Below, piece by piece: positions 34,142 through 44,036 of a DNA stretch of 64,000 bases; position 1 is the first letter of the stretch; every line of letters starts with the position of its first letter. Location: contig NZ_JACHNC010000001.1 of the NCBI RefSeq assembly GCF_014205215.1, positions 7,932,501 through 7,996,500 of the forward strand, in the 5' to 3' direction. Source of the stretch: Actinoplanes lobatus (GTDB lineage Bacteria > Actinomycetota > Actinomycetes > Mycobacteriales > Micromonosporaceae). Below the pieces are notes generated by a model. It had not been told where the DNA came from and did not search any database. It saw only the letters and a list, made by a program, of their open reading frames with translations. A program made the translations under genes and the position numbers.

Positions 34142-37100
34142 TCATCGCTGTCCCTCCGAGACCAGGTCCGCCGGGTTGCCGGACTCACCCGGGATGGGGA
34201 TGGAGGCAGTGATCGGAATCAGCTTTTTCGTGATCTCGTCGCCGGCCTCGTTGAAGAGGCTTACGTCGCAGGTGGGCGGCCAGCAGCTCTGCATCCCCCA
34301 AAGGAGATAGGGGATGCCGTACCTGTCGTTGACGATGCCGGTCACGGCCTGGCGGCCACCGGCGCTGCTGGTCGTGTACAGGTTCGGCCAGAACTGCGTG
34401 GTGTCCCGGCAGCCCGCGCACGGCAGCCCGAAGCTGATCGTGTTGCCCGACTTGGTGCGGACCTGTGGCACCGCTCCGGGAACGGTCGGACCGACGTTCC
34501 AGTCGGTCGTGTTCTGTCCATCGAGCGCCAGGTCCTGGGCTTCGGAGAAGCCCGATCCCACCCCGTCCACCACGGATGGCGCGACCCAATCCCTGACGGC
34601 CAGCGCGAAGCTGTCGATCACGTTGTCGTTGTGTGGCCCGACCAGGGTGGTGAACTGCCGCTGGCCGGCCGGCCTGGGCAGGTTTATGCCCGCTGCCACC
34701 GAGCCGGATGTGGTCGCCCGGTTCCAGGTGAAGGAGCTGACCGTGCCGGGCCGGTCGGCGTGGATGCGGTGATCGACGCGGTCGAGGTCTGCGGGCTGAA
34801 CCCGATGCGGCAGCCTACTGGGAACCCGGCCGGTGGTGTCGAACTCCAGGGCGTAGGCCTTCGACACCTCGCTGTTGCCGCCGATGACGACCCGGACGCG
34901 GGGGTCGTCCCCGCTACTGATCTGTTGGATCAGTGTGGCGGCCGCGGTCGGCGACACGGTCATGATGGGCAACGCCGAGTACGGCTCGATGGGCGGGCAG
35001 CTGTCCGGACCGTTGGCGCACTGGTAATTCTGGCCCAACCCGTACGTCGGCAGGGTGATGCGATTGGTCTCGCCGGCCACGAGCACCCCGGCCGCGCCTG
35101 CGGCCGCAGCCGCCACCACTCGCTTGCGCAGTGCGGTGAAATTGCAGGTCGTCGTGCAGATTTCGGTGGGCCTCAGCAGCACCAGCGCGCCCTTGGCGTC
35201 GACCTTGGCGAGTTCTTCGGCCGAACCGGTGCCCGCGTGGACGACGCGCTTGCCGCCGACGGCAGGCAGTCGGGGAATCTTCAGCCGCACGAGGCGGGTC
35301 ACGGGTGCGGGCTTGCCGGGCTCCCTCCATTGCTGGGCGCCGGCGAGGATGGAGTCGTCCGGGGTCGGGTAGCGGGCGTCCAGGTCGAAGGAGTGGCCGT
35401 TGCCCGTGACCTTCATCGTCACCGACGGCGGTACCAGGACATGCTGACTGTTGAAGGAGAGCGTGCCGAGGCTCACCTGGCTGGTCGGCAGTACCCACCA
35501 GTTCGGCTCACCGGGACCGTAGGCGATGACCGACTGCGAGGTGAGCCCCCAGCTGCCGTCGTCGGAGATGCGCTGGATCCTGAAGGCCGCGCTGTAGGTC
35601 TCGGTCGGCTTCGGGATATTCACTTTGACCGGCTTGATCTTGCGCAGATCCAGCTCCACGGTGGTCGCCCCGGTCACCTTCACCTGCGGTGCCATCGGAG
35701 CGGCCTTCTGCAGCTCACCGGCCGCGTCCCGCCACGTCACGGTCATCGACGCCGCGACCGTGCCGGCGAAGACCCGTGCCGTGGTCGTCTCGCCGCCCGG
35801 TACCACCACCGGGTCTTCGTACAGGGGCTGCAGCTTGTCATCGTTCATCGGGACGATCACCGCGTCGCTGTAGGCGATGTGGGTGGCGCCGGCCGGGGGA
35901 ATGACCTTGATGGTCAGATCGTGGCGGGGCGACTCCAGGAACGCCGAGATCTTGTTTGATCCCAGCAACGTCCCCGCGCTGTCCTTGGCGGTCAGCACGC
36001 CTGCGGATCTGCCGTACGGCCCGGTACCGTCCAGGACCCTGCCGTCCACGGTCACCGTCACGTCGGCCGAGCCCTTGGCGGGCACGGTCACCTGGTCGGC
36101 GCTGAGCGTCAGCAGCCCCGCCGGTGCGGGCTTGCCCGACGAGGAGAGCGACGCGGACAGCGTGAGGGCGATCGGCTCGTCGGTGAAGTTGCTGTAGGTG
36201 ACCTTCCTGGACACCGGCGCGTGCGGGTACTCGGCGCGGCCGAAGTTCAGGCTCCCGTCCGGGAGAATCCTCGGGTCGATCGCACGGGCCACGTCCACCC
36301 GGCCGGCGCCCTGCTCGTACAGGTCGTGCCCGAGGTCCTTGGAGGTGGCCATCAGCAGCGCCTTGATCTGGCGCCCGGTGAGGTCCGGGTGCTGCTGGGC
36401 GATGATCGCCGCGGCGCCGGCCGTGTGGGGCGCGGCCATGGAGGTGCCGCTGGCGGACGTGTAGAAGTCGTCCAGGGGCTTGCCCATCGCGGTGCCCTTG
36501 GCGCGGGCCGCGGCGATGCTGACACCCGGAGCCGCGATGTCCGGCTTGGCGGCGCCGTCCCCGAATCGAGGACCGCGGCTGGAGAAGGACGCCATCTGGT
36601 CGCTCTTGTCCACGGCCGCGACGGTCAGTGCCTCGTCGGCGGCACCCGGCGCCCCGATCGTCGTGGCGCTCGGGCCGCTGTTGCCCGCGGATATGACGAA
36701 CAGGGTGCCGTAGGTACGGCTGAGCCGGTTGACCGCCTGACTCAGCGGGTCCGTACCGTCGCTGGGCGAGCCGCCGAGGCTCATGTTCACCACGCGGACA
36801 CCGGACTTGGCGGCCCACTCCATACCGGCGATGATCGCGTCGCCGGCGCATCGTCCGCTGGCGCCGCAGACCCTGCCGATGGCGAGCTTCGCACCAGGCG
36901 CCACACCGCGGCGCAGCCCGTCGGAGGCCGCGCCGGTGCCGGCGATCGTGGACGCCACATGGGTACCGTGGCCGTACTCGTCCTGCGTTCCCACCGGGCT
37001 GTTGGTGAAGTCGACCGCCTCGGCGATCTGCCCAGCGAGATCGGGGTGAGTGGCATCGATGCCGGTGTCCAGCACCGCAACCTTGACGTTCGAACCGTCG

Positions 37101-37840
37101 TAGCCGCGGCTCCAGGCGGCGGGCGCGCCGATCTGCGGTACGGACTTGTCGAGCTCGAGTTTCGTCAGCTCGTTCAGCCACACCTTGTGCACCCCGGCCA
37201 GCGGGCCGGCCGCCTGGGCGGCCGAGACGGACTTGCCGGTGTTCTTCTCGCGCACCTCCCGCCACCACTGGCCATCGCCCTTGACGGTCATCGAGCGGCC
37301 GTTGATGCTCGTCAGGACGCCCTTGGCGGTCGTGCCGGCGGCGGTCGCCGCCGTCCGGGGGTCGGTCTTGCCGGTGAACGTCTCGATCACCGGTACCTCA
37401 CCGGTCCTGCCCTCGGCCGCCCAGTCCGCCAGCTTGGCAAGGTTGAACAGCTCCCAATCCAGCAGGTCGGCACGGAGCAGCGACATCGTGTCGTCCGGCA
37501 CGACGTAGACCTGGCCGTTCCTGGTGATGGTCTGGAAGAGCACCGACTCGTTACCGGGCCGCGTCGCCGGCTCGATCTCGCGGACGACCGGCTGCCCGTC
37601 TGTGCCGACACCGATGTGTACTTTGTCGCCGGTCACCAGAGTCAGCGACAGGTTTGCCTGAGTCGCGGCGGCAACCCGCAGAAGGTTGTCGCGGACCGTC
37701 GTCGGCAGGCTCGCGTTGAGGTCAGGGGCAGCCGGGGCGGGAGTTGGGCCGGCCGCATTCGCCGAGGTGGTCGACATGACCGTCGCGAGGACGGTGATGC
37801 CAGCGACCGCGGCGGCCAGGCGTCGCCCGAAGTGTTTCAC
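34142..37840 (-). CDS. Large secreted subtilisin-like serine protease (S8)
   Basis: 1232 residues from GTG 37840 with GGAGG 9 bp upstream; a longer frame to 37927 lacks a better start. Order of parts: Sec signal peptide ending near TSANAAG, I9-like propeptide region, the S8 catalytic domain with Asp in VAVLDTGID (about 258), His in YGHGTHVAS (about 290) and Ser in SGTSMAAPH (about 465), then beta-domains, then a PA-like insert (VVAAAAAGAAGVLVAGE). The C-terminus is shorter than in homologues; the missing domain matches the lipoprotein encoded 29 bp downstream. An extracellular nutrient protease is likely. Confidence 0.92.
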   Translation of the reverse strand: MKHFGRRLAAAVAGITVLATVMSTTSANAAGPTPAPAAPDLNASLPTTVRDNLLRVAAATQANLSLTLVTGDKVHIGVGTDGQPVVREIEPATRPGNESVLFQTITRNGQVYVVPDDTMSLLRADLLDWELFNLAKLADWAAEGRTGEVPVIETFTGKTDPRTAATAAGTTAKGVLTSINGRSMTVKGDGQWWREVREKNTGKSVSAAQAAGPLAGVHKVWLNELTKLELDKSVPQIGAPAAWSRGYDGSNVKVAVLDTGIDATHPDLAGQIAEAVDFTNSPVGTQDEYGHGTHVASTIAGTGAASDGLRRGVAPGAKLAIGRVCGASGRCAGDAIIAGMEWAAKSGVRVVNMSLGGSPSDGTDPLSQAVNRLSRTYGTLFVISAGNSGPSATTIGAPGAADEALTVAAVDKSDQMASFSSRGPRFGDGAAKPDIAAPGVSIAAARAKGTAMGKPLDDFYTSASGTSMAAPHTAGAAAIIAQQHPDLTGRQIKALLMATSKDLGHDLYEQGAGRVDVARAIDPRILPDGSLNFGRAEYPHAPVSRKVTYSNFTDEPIALTLSASLSSSGKPAPAGLLTLSADQVTVPAKGSADVTVTVDGRVLDGTGPYGRSAGVLTAKDSAGTLLGSNKISAFLESPRHDLTIKVIPPAGATHIAYSDAVIVPMNDDKLQPLYEDPVVVPGGETTTARVFAGTVAASMTVTWRDAAGELQKAAPMAPQVKVTGATTVELDLRKIKPVKVNIPKPTETYSAAFRIQRISDDGSWGLTSQSVIAYGPGEPNWWVLPTSQVSLGTLSFNSQHVLVPPSVTMKVTGNGHSFDLDARYPTPDDSILAGAQQWREPGKPAPVTRLVRLKIPRLPAVGGKRVVHAGTGSAEELAKVDAKGALVLLRPTEICTTTCNFTALRKRVVAAAAAGAAGVLVAGETNRITLPTYGLGQNYQCANGPDSCPPIEPYSALPIMTVSPTAAATLIQQISSGDDPRVRVVIGGNSEVSKAYALEFDTTGRVPSRLPHRVQPADLDRVDHRIHADRPGTVSSFTWNRATTSGSVAAGINLPRPAGQRQFTTLVGPHNDNVIDSFALAVRDWVAPSVVDGVGSGFSEAQDLALDGQNTTDWNVGPTVPGAVPQVRTKSGNTISFGLPCAGCRDTTQFWPNLYTTSSAGGRQAVTGIVNDRYGIPYLLWGMQSCWPPTCDVSLFNEAGDEITKKLIPITASIPIPGESGNPADLVSEGQR

Positions 37841-38659
37841 TGCTGGGCCTCCTGAAACACCGTTCGGTCGGGTTCGCCCTGACGATGGCGTGGGGAATGC
37901 ATGTGCGCCTCCTGGTCGTCGCGACAAGGAAATCCGTGCCGCATTAGCTAGACACTCTCGGAGTCTGCACCGATCGAATCAAGTGAATGTGATGGCGTAT
38001 TTACTGCATGGCACAAACCCGCCACGGCAATCCTCAGGGCAGCGAATGGGGCATGCCATATCGCCTTGTCGTAGCTGGTCAGAGCGACAGAGTCACACGT
38101 AGAGGCGCGCCGTGAATCCTCGCCACGGTCCCATCCACGAGCGTTATTGGGCAGAAAAGAGCGCCATGCCACTCACACGGAATCGTCATTCCTCGCCAAT
38201 GCCTGCGTGAACCGTTGTCGCGCCACGGGCCATTACAAGAATTGCCGGTCAGCAGGGGGACGAGCCTCCGGCCAACGGATGACAGCATGCGGCTCCCCAT
38301 GCAACGGCATGAATGTCGTCGACTCATGCTGACGGTCGCCGAGGATGGTGCTCAACCTGCACGGATGGCGGATTCCTGCCCTGACGCACATCCGCCATAG
38401 GCAGGACGAGCCCGCAACGGGGTGCGGCGGCCGCGTGTCGAAGACGCCGCCTGTTGCCCGACCCGGGGCGCGGCTGCGGATCGCCCACAACGATGACACC
38501 CTCATGATCAACTTATGGAGCCCGCCGGAGGGTGTGCTGCTGATGTCCGAGCCTGTTTGCGCGAGTCGTCGATCAGAGGTCATGTTCGAGTCTGAACGCT
38601 TCTGACCTTCTGGGTTCGACTCATGGCTGCGAATGTGTCAGATGCATTACCAATGTTGC
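37841..38659. other. Long intergenic region without a supported gene
   Basis: About 0.8 kb between the protease start and the ricin-type relic. It is less GC-rich than its surroundings and has only short frames without ribosome sites on both strands. It must hold the protease promoter near 37850-37950, but no confident -10/-35 could be assigned. Confidence 0.5.
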
Positions 38660-38815
38660 ATGCGAGCAGAATTCTCCTTTGTGCTGGTTGCGGCGCCGCT
38701 CGCGACCGGAATCATCGCGCCGTTCGGCACCGGCCCGGCGCGAGCCGCGACGGCCGGTTTCCGGGGCGTCTGCAACGGCGGCACGAACCAGCAGCGGTCT
38801 CGGGGCGCGGCATGA
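38660..38815 (+). pseudogene. Collapsed secreted ricin-lectin gene (signal peptide joined to tail)
   Basis: From ATG 38660 about 51 codons read a secretion signal (FVLVAAPLATGIIAPF...ARAAT) fused directly to GVCNGGTNQQRS, the last QxW-type repeat of a ricin-type lectin domain. The whole middle of the gene is missing. Its TGA overlaps the ATG of the next gene (ATGA). It looks like an internal deletion of a paralogue of the downstream GH43-ricin gene and may still provide translation coupling. Confidence 0.5.
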
Positions 38816-40212
38816 GGAAGCTTCTCGCGGCGATCACGACCGCCATCCTGATTCTCCTGCCGGGCGCACCGGCCAACGCCGTCGGCGTCACGATCGCCAA
38901 CGGCACCCAGCTAGGTGGCGTCCACGCCCACGGCGGTGGCGTCATCAAGGTCGGCGGCTACTACTACTGGTTCGGCGAGAACCGCAACTCCGACGACACC
39001 TTCTACGCGGTCAGCGTCTACCGCTCGACCGACCTGCTGAACTGGGAGTTCCGCAACAACGTCCTGACCCGGTCCTCCGCGACCGAGCTGGCATCAGCGA
39101 AGATCGAGCGCCCCAAGGTCATCTACAACGCGTCCACCGGCAAATACATCATGTGGATGCACAAGGAGAACGCCACCGACTACGGCGAGGCGCGGGCTGC
39201 GGTGGCCTCTTCGGCGACGATCGACGGCACCTACACCTATCACGGCAGCTTCCGGCCGCTCAACCAGTACATGTCCCGGGACATCACCATCTGGGAGGAC
39301 GGCGGCACCGCCTACATGATCTCGGCGGCCGACGAGAACCGGGACCTCCAGATCTACCGCCTCACCAGCGATTATCTCCAGATCGCGGCGCTGGTCGGCA
39401 ACTTCTGGGACAACGCGACCCGTGAGGCGCCGGCCATGTTCAAACGCAACGGCGTCTATTTCCTGCTCACCTCGGGCACGTCCGGCTGGAATCCGAACCA
39501 GGCGAAATACGCGACCGCCACGAGCATCAGCGGACCATGGTCCGGCTGGACGAACGTCGGCGACTCGACCACCTTCGGATCGCAGCCCGCCTACGTCCTC
39601 CCTGTTCAGGGCACGTCCGGCACCAGCTATCTGTATCTCGGCGACCGCTGGGCCGGCGCCTGGGGCGGCCCTGTCAACGATTCCCGTTACGTCTGGCTGC
39701 CGATCGCCTTCCCGTCGAACACGTCGATGTCGCTCTCCTGGTATCCCACGATCACCGTCGACGCGGCCGCCGGAACGGTCACCGGAAACGCGGCCACCTA
39801 CTACCGGATCACGAACCGCAACAGCGGCAAGGTGATGGACGTGGTGAGCGCGTCGATGGCGAACAGCGCCGAGATCAAGCAGTACACCTGGAACAGCGGC
39901 GGAAATCAGCGCTTCGAATTCCGTGACGCCGGGAACGGGTATTTCCAGATCGTCGCCCTGCACAGCGGAAAATGCCTCGACGTGGCGTCGGCGTCCACCG
40001 CCGACGGCGCCAACATCGTCCAGTACACCTGCGGAAACGGCACCAACCAGCAGTGGCAGTGGGCCGCGACCGGCAGCTATTACCAGCTCAAGGCCCGGCA
40101 CAGCGGCAAATGCCTGGACGTCGTCTCGTCCAACACCGCCGACGGCGCCGACATCCAGCAGTACACCTGCAATTCCGGCACCAACCAGCAATGGTCGAGA
40201 ACAACTACATAA
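38812..40212 (+). CDS. Secreted GH43-type glycosidase with ricin-type lectin (CBM13) domain
   Basis: A 466-residue secreted protein. Signal peptide MRKLLAAITTAILILLPGAP ends near NA. Residues about 25-320 form a five-bladed propeller of the GH43 exo-beta-1,3-galactanase group (GVHAHGGGVIKVGGYYYWFG, KIERPKVIYN, MSRDITIWEDGG, REAPAMFKRNGVYF). The last ~135 residues are a beta-trefoil with NQRFEF, NQQWQW and NQQWSR repeats that bind galactose-type sugars. Degradation of arabinogalactan side chains is likely. The weak ribosome site and ATGA overlap suggest coupling to the upstream relic frame. Confidence 0.85.
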   Translation: MRKLLAAITTAILILLPGAPANAVGVTIANGTQLGGVHAHGGGVIKVGGYYYWFGENRNSDDTFYAVSVYRSTDLLNWEFRNNVLTRSSATELASAKIERPKVIYNASTGKYIMWMHKENATDYGEARAAVASSATIDGTYTYHGSFRPLNQYMSRDITIWEDGGTAYMISAADENRDLQIYRLTSDYLQIAALVGNFWDNATREAPAMFKRNGVYFLLTSGTSGWNPNQAKYATATSISGPWSGWTNVGDSTTFGSQPAYVLPVQGTSGTSYLYLGDRWAGAWGGPVNDSRYVWLPIAFPSNTSMSLSWYPTITVDAAAGTVTGNAATYYRITNRNSGKVMDVVSASMANSAEIKQYTWNSGGNQRFEFRDAGNGYFQIVALHSGKCLDVASASTADGANIVQYTCGNGTNQQWQWAATGSYYQLKARHSGKCLDVVSSNTADGADIQQYTCNSGTNQQWSRTTT

Positions 40213-40412
40213 AAGTGCGACGGTACGCGGAGAGCCGCCCCCGGCCATGATCGACGGTGCTGAGCAACGCGGAAGAACTCGTGGCCGCGACCGGTGTGCG
40301 CGCCGCCGCGCGTACCGGAGAGGGAAGCGAAAGCGACCGTCCTGGATGGAGCCGTGGCGGGTTGGTGTTAGCGTCCGGATGACCGGGATTCCGACGGAGT
40401 TACGGAGCGCCG

Positions 40413-42554
40413 ATGCTGGAGGTCCTGGCCGCCGAGGCCGTCCGCGTGATGACGCCAGGGGTCACCGCCGCCACCGGTTATGGGGCCCGGCGGATCTGGC
40501 AGCTGGTGCGTGGGCGGTCGTCACGGCCGCCGAGCGACCGGACCGCGTTGCAGGCGTGGATTCTGCGGCGGGCCCGCGAGGACGAGACGTTCGCGGCGCA
40601 GCTCGCCCAGGAGCTGGTCGCGGTCGACACGGTGGACGCGATCGCGGTGCTGGCGCCGGCGATGTTCGCGGACCGGACGGAGATCCGGGAGCGGATCCAG
40701 GGGCCAGGTTTGTGGGTGATCGCCGGGGCTCGCGGGTCCGGGAAGACGGCGCTGGCCCGCCAGATCGCCTACGACCTGCGGGATCGGGTGAACGCCTACG
40801 CCGAGGTGGATCTCGGCGACTTCCGCGACGGCGAGTCGCTGCGCCTCATCGAGGTGCAGCAGGCGGTGCTGCGGCAGCTCGGCGTGCCCCACGTCGACGA
40901 CACCGCGCCCGTCGTCGACGACCAGTACCGGCGGGCGCTGCGGCACCGGAAGTTCACGCTGATCCTCGACAACGTGATCGGCGAACGCGAGGCCGCCGGA
41001 CTGGCGTACCCCTGGGAGCACGCCACCGTCCTGGTCACCACCCGCGTGCTGAGCCAGGACCTTCGGGTCTGGAACACCGGCGACACGATCGTGCTCGCCG
41101 GCGTCGACGAGGACGGGGCACGGGAGATCCTGGCCGCCCGGTGCGACGAGGCGATGCTGGCTGCCGAGCCGGGGGCGACCAGGGAGCTGATCCGCTTGTG
41201 TGACGGGCTGCCGACCGTGCTGGCGCAGGCCGGGGCCCGGCTGGCCCGGCGGCGTGGACGGCCGGACGCGGTCGCGGAGATGGTCGAGCAGTTCGCGGGC
41301 GCCACCGGGCCGCTGGTGGACGACCTGATCCGGCGCAGTGTCGCGGAGCTACCGGTGGACGGGCTGGAGTCGATCGTCGACCACCCCGGCACGGACCTCA
41401 CCGACGCGGGCGTGTCCGCGCTGCTCGGGCAGCCGGGTGAGGAACTCGTCGACGCGCTGATCGACGCGGCTCTCATGTTCCGCGGGCCGGGTGGCCGGCT
41501 GAGCCTGCTGTGGTCGGTCCGGCGTGCGGTGCGCGCGGACGACGCGGGCTTCCTGCGGTTCCTGGGCTGGTTCCGGGACATGGCCGGCGCCGCGGATCTG
41601 GCCATGGACCCGGCGGGAGTGACCGATCGGGTCCGGCACGGGCGGCTGCGGCGTTACCCGGCTCCGCCGGAGCTCGGCTGGCCGGAGCGACGACTGCGGC
41701 CGGTCGACTGGCTGCAGAACGAGGCGCACGTGGTGCTCGACCTGCTGCGGGAGGCCCACCATCGTGGGCATCACGTCGAGGTGGTGCAGATCTGCGGGGC
41801 CCTGGAAGCGCTGCTCACCGTCCATGGGCATCACCTGGTCTGCCTGGCCGCCAACGAGTGGGGGATCGCCGGCGCGGAGGTGCTCGGCTGGCGGCCCGCC
41901 GTCGCCCGGCTGCACGCGATGCAGGGGCGGATCCAGATGCTGCTCGGGCACCTCGACCGCGCCGACGTCTCGCTCAGCACCGCGGAGACCCTGGTGGCGG
42001 CGCTCGGGGACCGGCAGCTGGAGTCGTCGGTGCTGGAGTTCCGCGCACGGTGGGCGCAGGAGTCGGCGCGGGGCGGGGCCGCGGGGCGGCTCACCCTTGC
42101 CGAGACCAGCTTGCGTACGGCCATCGCGATCGACCAGGAGCTCAGTGACGGGCGGGCGCGGGGGCTGCACCTGCGAATGCTCGCCAACGTGCTCGTCGAC
42201 GCGGGCCGGGGCGGGGAGGCGCTGGCTCTGCTCGCCGACGTCACCGCTCCGGCCGGGGACGGGCGCAACCTGGCGCGGCTGCATCTGGTGCGGGCCCGCG
42301 CTCACCTGGCGCTGCGGGACGCGGCGGCGGCTGCCGAGGATCTGCGCCGCGCCCGGGAGCTGACCACCGACAGCGGCGCCACCCAGTACGAACTGGAGCT
42401 GGCCGACCTGCGCGCCCAGGTGGCACTCGCGTACGGGGACGTGGAGCAGGCCCGGCGCTGGTGGGGCTGGGTCGCCTACCGGCATTTCCTGGCCGGGCAT
42501 CCACGGCAGCGGGAGTTCGCGGCCCGGCTCAATCAGCTTCCGCCCGGACCGTGA
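40413..42554 (+). CDS. STAND-type NTPase with C-terminal TPR-like repeats
   Basis: A 713-residue protein with GGAG 5 bp before ATG 40413. An N-terminal ~80-residue helical domain (ATGYGARRIWQLVRG...) may be an effector or adaptor module. The NB-ARC-like ATPase follows: Walker A GARGSGKTAL (about 110), Walker B FTLILDNV (about 190), LVTTRVLSQD (sensor), and GLP motif LCDGLPTVLAQAG. From about 440 to the end there are helical TPR-like repeats for ligand or partner sensing. Such proteins act as signalling switches or in defence. The 3' end overlaps the convergent gene by 26 bp. Confidence 0.8.
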   Translation: MLEVLAAEAVRVMTPGVTAATGYGARRIWQLVRGRSSRPPSDRTALQAWILRRAREDETFAAQLAQELVAVDTVDAIAVLAPAMFADRTEIRERIQGPGLWVIAGARGSGKTALARQIAYDLRDRVNAYAEVDLGDFRDGESLRLIEVQQAVLRQLGVPHVDDTAPVVDDQYRRALRHRKFTLILDNVIGEREAAGLAYPWEHATVLVTTRVLSQDLRVWNTGDTIVLAGVDEDGAREILAARCDEAMLAAEPGATRELIRLCDGLPTVLAQAGARLARRRGRPDAVAEMVEQFAGATGPLVDDLIRRSVAELPVDGLESIVDHPGTDLTDAGVSALLGQPGEELVDALIDAALMFRGPGGRLSLLWSVRRAVRADDAGFLRFLGWFRDMAGAADLAMDPAGVTDRVRHGRLRRYPAPPELGWPERRLRPVDWLQNEAHVVLDLLREAHHRGHHVEVVQICGALEALLTVHGHHLVCLAANEWGIAGAEVLGWRPAVARLHAMQGRIQMLLGHLDRADVSLSTAETLVAALGDRQLESSVLEFRARWAQESARGGAAGRLTLAETSLRTAIAIDQELSDGRARGLHLRMLANVLVDAGRGGEALALLADVTAPAGDGRNLARLHLVRARAHLALRDAAAAAEDLRRARELTTDSGATQYELELADLRAQVALAYGDVEQARRWWGWVAYRHFLAGHPRQREFAARLNQLPPGP

Positions 42555-43989
42555 TCACGCGGCCGCCCAGGCGCATCGCGCCGTTCAACGGTTCACCGCG
42601 CCGCAGCCGGATGTAGGCCCAGGACGCCAGCAGCCACGGGTCGATCGTGGGGTCGTCGCCGTTCAGGGCCGTGGTGTGCCCGTCGCGGGTCCGGATGACG
42701 CAGGTGTTCCCGTCGACAGTGGCGGACAGGTGGGCTCTCGGCCAGTCGTCGAGGCTTGCGCCGCCGATGATGGTCGCGCCTTCGGCCTGTGTGAGGGTGC
42801 AGTGTTCGACCCGGGCGACGGTGTGCCGGTAGGACAGCTCGTCGTGCGGCGCGCCGAAGCCGATATCCGGGTATCTCTCGATGTTTGCGGTTTCTCCCGC
42901 AACCCATGCGCCTATGGTCGGTCCGTCGTCGCCGGGGACGGGCAGTGGCGGGAACTCCGCCGGGGACGACGGCTCCGCCAGGTCCATCAGGCTGTAGAGC
43001 AGGGACCGCAGTGGGGCCGCGGCCTCCATCGGTGGCTCCAGTTCCGGTGGTCCGGCCGTGTCGATCTGGCTTCGAAGGCCTACGCCGATCCGGGGACAGC
43101 GCTGAGCCAGGTGGTCGGCGATCGAACCCGGGACGGTCGTGGCACTCCCCCGCGGGCCCAGCAGCACCGGCACCCCGGCCAGCGCCGCGTATCCGGCCGC
43201 CGAGCCGTGGTCGGCGATCACACAGTCGGCCGCCAGCAGGGCCGCCTGCCAGTCGCTGTCCGGGGCCGGCACCCGGACGTCCGCCCTCGCGAGCCAGGCC
43301 CGCACCTGCCACGGTCCGTGAGCGGCCCAGATGCCCGGGTGGAGGACGGCCACGATGCGGTACTCGTCCATGGGCAGTTCTGCGACCAGCTTCTCCGGCA
43401 GGCCGGGCGCGGCACCGAGCAGTGATTCCGGTCCCCACGTGGAGGCGAGCACGACGAGCCGCCGTCCCTCGGCGCCGAACGCCGCGCGGTAGGTGTCGCG
43501 CCGATGCCGGCTGGCCCGCATCCGGGACCAGCACGGGTCTCCGACGACGACCGCCCGGTCCCGGCCCTCGGACATCCACTTTCGCTGCCCGGGATGGGAC
43601 AGGGCGATCACCCGGTCGTGCTCTTTCAGCCTTTCCGGGTCCAGACCGGCCACGGTCCGGCCGCCCGGATAGAACTTCTGGAATCCCAGTCCGTGCGGCA
43701 GCACCAGGGCCGGGCCGTCGATCTCCGCCAGGCCGTCGTTCTCGCTGGCCGACAGCACGAGATCGAAACGGCCTGTGCGGGCCTGCTCCCACGGGATCAT
43801 CCGTGGCGCGATTCCGGCGAGGGCGGGCCGGACGCCGTCGCCGAAGACTGCGGCGCGCTCGCCGTCCACCGTGAACAGGATCTGCACCCGCCGGTCCGCG
43901 GCGATCAGCGAGACCACGTCCAGAAGCCGCGTCAGCGCGGTGACCGTCCGGACCACCACGAGCACCACCCGCTCGCAGCGGAAAGTCAC
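42529..43989 (-). CDS. CDP-glycerol-glycerophosphotransferase-like GT-B protein
   Basis: About 486 residues from GTG 43989; a longer frame to 44070 would include a heptamer repeat. The core reads like a GT-B enzyme: LVLPHGLGFQKF, VVVGDPCWSRM, VVLASTWGPESLLG, VLHPGIWAAHGPWQVRAWL, ADCVIADHGSAAGYAAL. In teichoic-acid polymerases the HxGxW and DHGS segments bind CDP-glycerol. From memory, related Streptomyces proteins are often mislabelled translation initiation factor 2; there is no GTPase here. A C-terminal beta-rich domain of ~120 residues is added. The acceptor is unknown. Confidence 0.65.
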   Translation of the reverse strand: MTFRCERVVLVVVRTVTALTRLLDVVSLIAADRRVQILFTVDGERAAVFGDGVRPALAGIAPRMIPWEQARTGRFDLVLSASENDGLAEIDGPALVLPHGLGFQKFYPGGRTVAGLDPERLKEHDRVIALSHPGQRKWMSEGRDRAVVVGDPCWSRMRASRHRRDTYRAAFGAEGRRLVVLASTWGPESLLGAAPGLPEKLVAELPMDEYRIVAVLHPGIWAAHGPWQVRAWLARADVRVPAPDSDWQAALLAADCVIADHGSAAGYAALAGVPVLLGPRGSATTVPGSIADHLAQRCPRIGVGLRSQIDTAGPPELEPPMEAAAPLRSLLYSLMDLAEPSSPAEFPPLPVPGDDGPTIGAWVAGETANIERYPDIGFGAPHDELSYRHTVARVEHCTLTQAEGATIIGGASLDDWPRAHLSATVDGNTCVIRTRDGHTTALNGDDPTIDPWLLASWAYIRLRRGEPLNGAMRLGGRVITVRAEAD

Positions 43990-44001
43990 CCAATCAGGCC
44001 C

Positions 44002-44036
44002 GGCTCCCGGCTCCCGGCTCCCGGCTCCCGGCTCCC
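44002..44036. repeat. Heptanucleotide microsatellite (GGCTCCC x5)
   Basis: Five perfect GGCTCCC units (GGGAGCC on the minus strand) lie 13 bp upstream of the GTG start at 43989. On the minus strand every unit contains GGGAG, a ribosome-site-like sequence. Unit length is not a multiple of three, so copy change would shift any frame translated through it. Confidence 0.9.

Noticed and set aside
36221..37855. Plus-strand open frame opposite the protease
   Set aside because: The minus strand carries the complete S8 catalytic triad; the plus-strand frame is compositional.
42529..43989. Translation initiation factor label for this protein
   Set aside because: No GTPase G1-G5 motifs are present; the visible segments are GT-B/CDP-glycerol-transferase-like.
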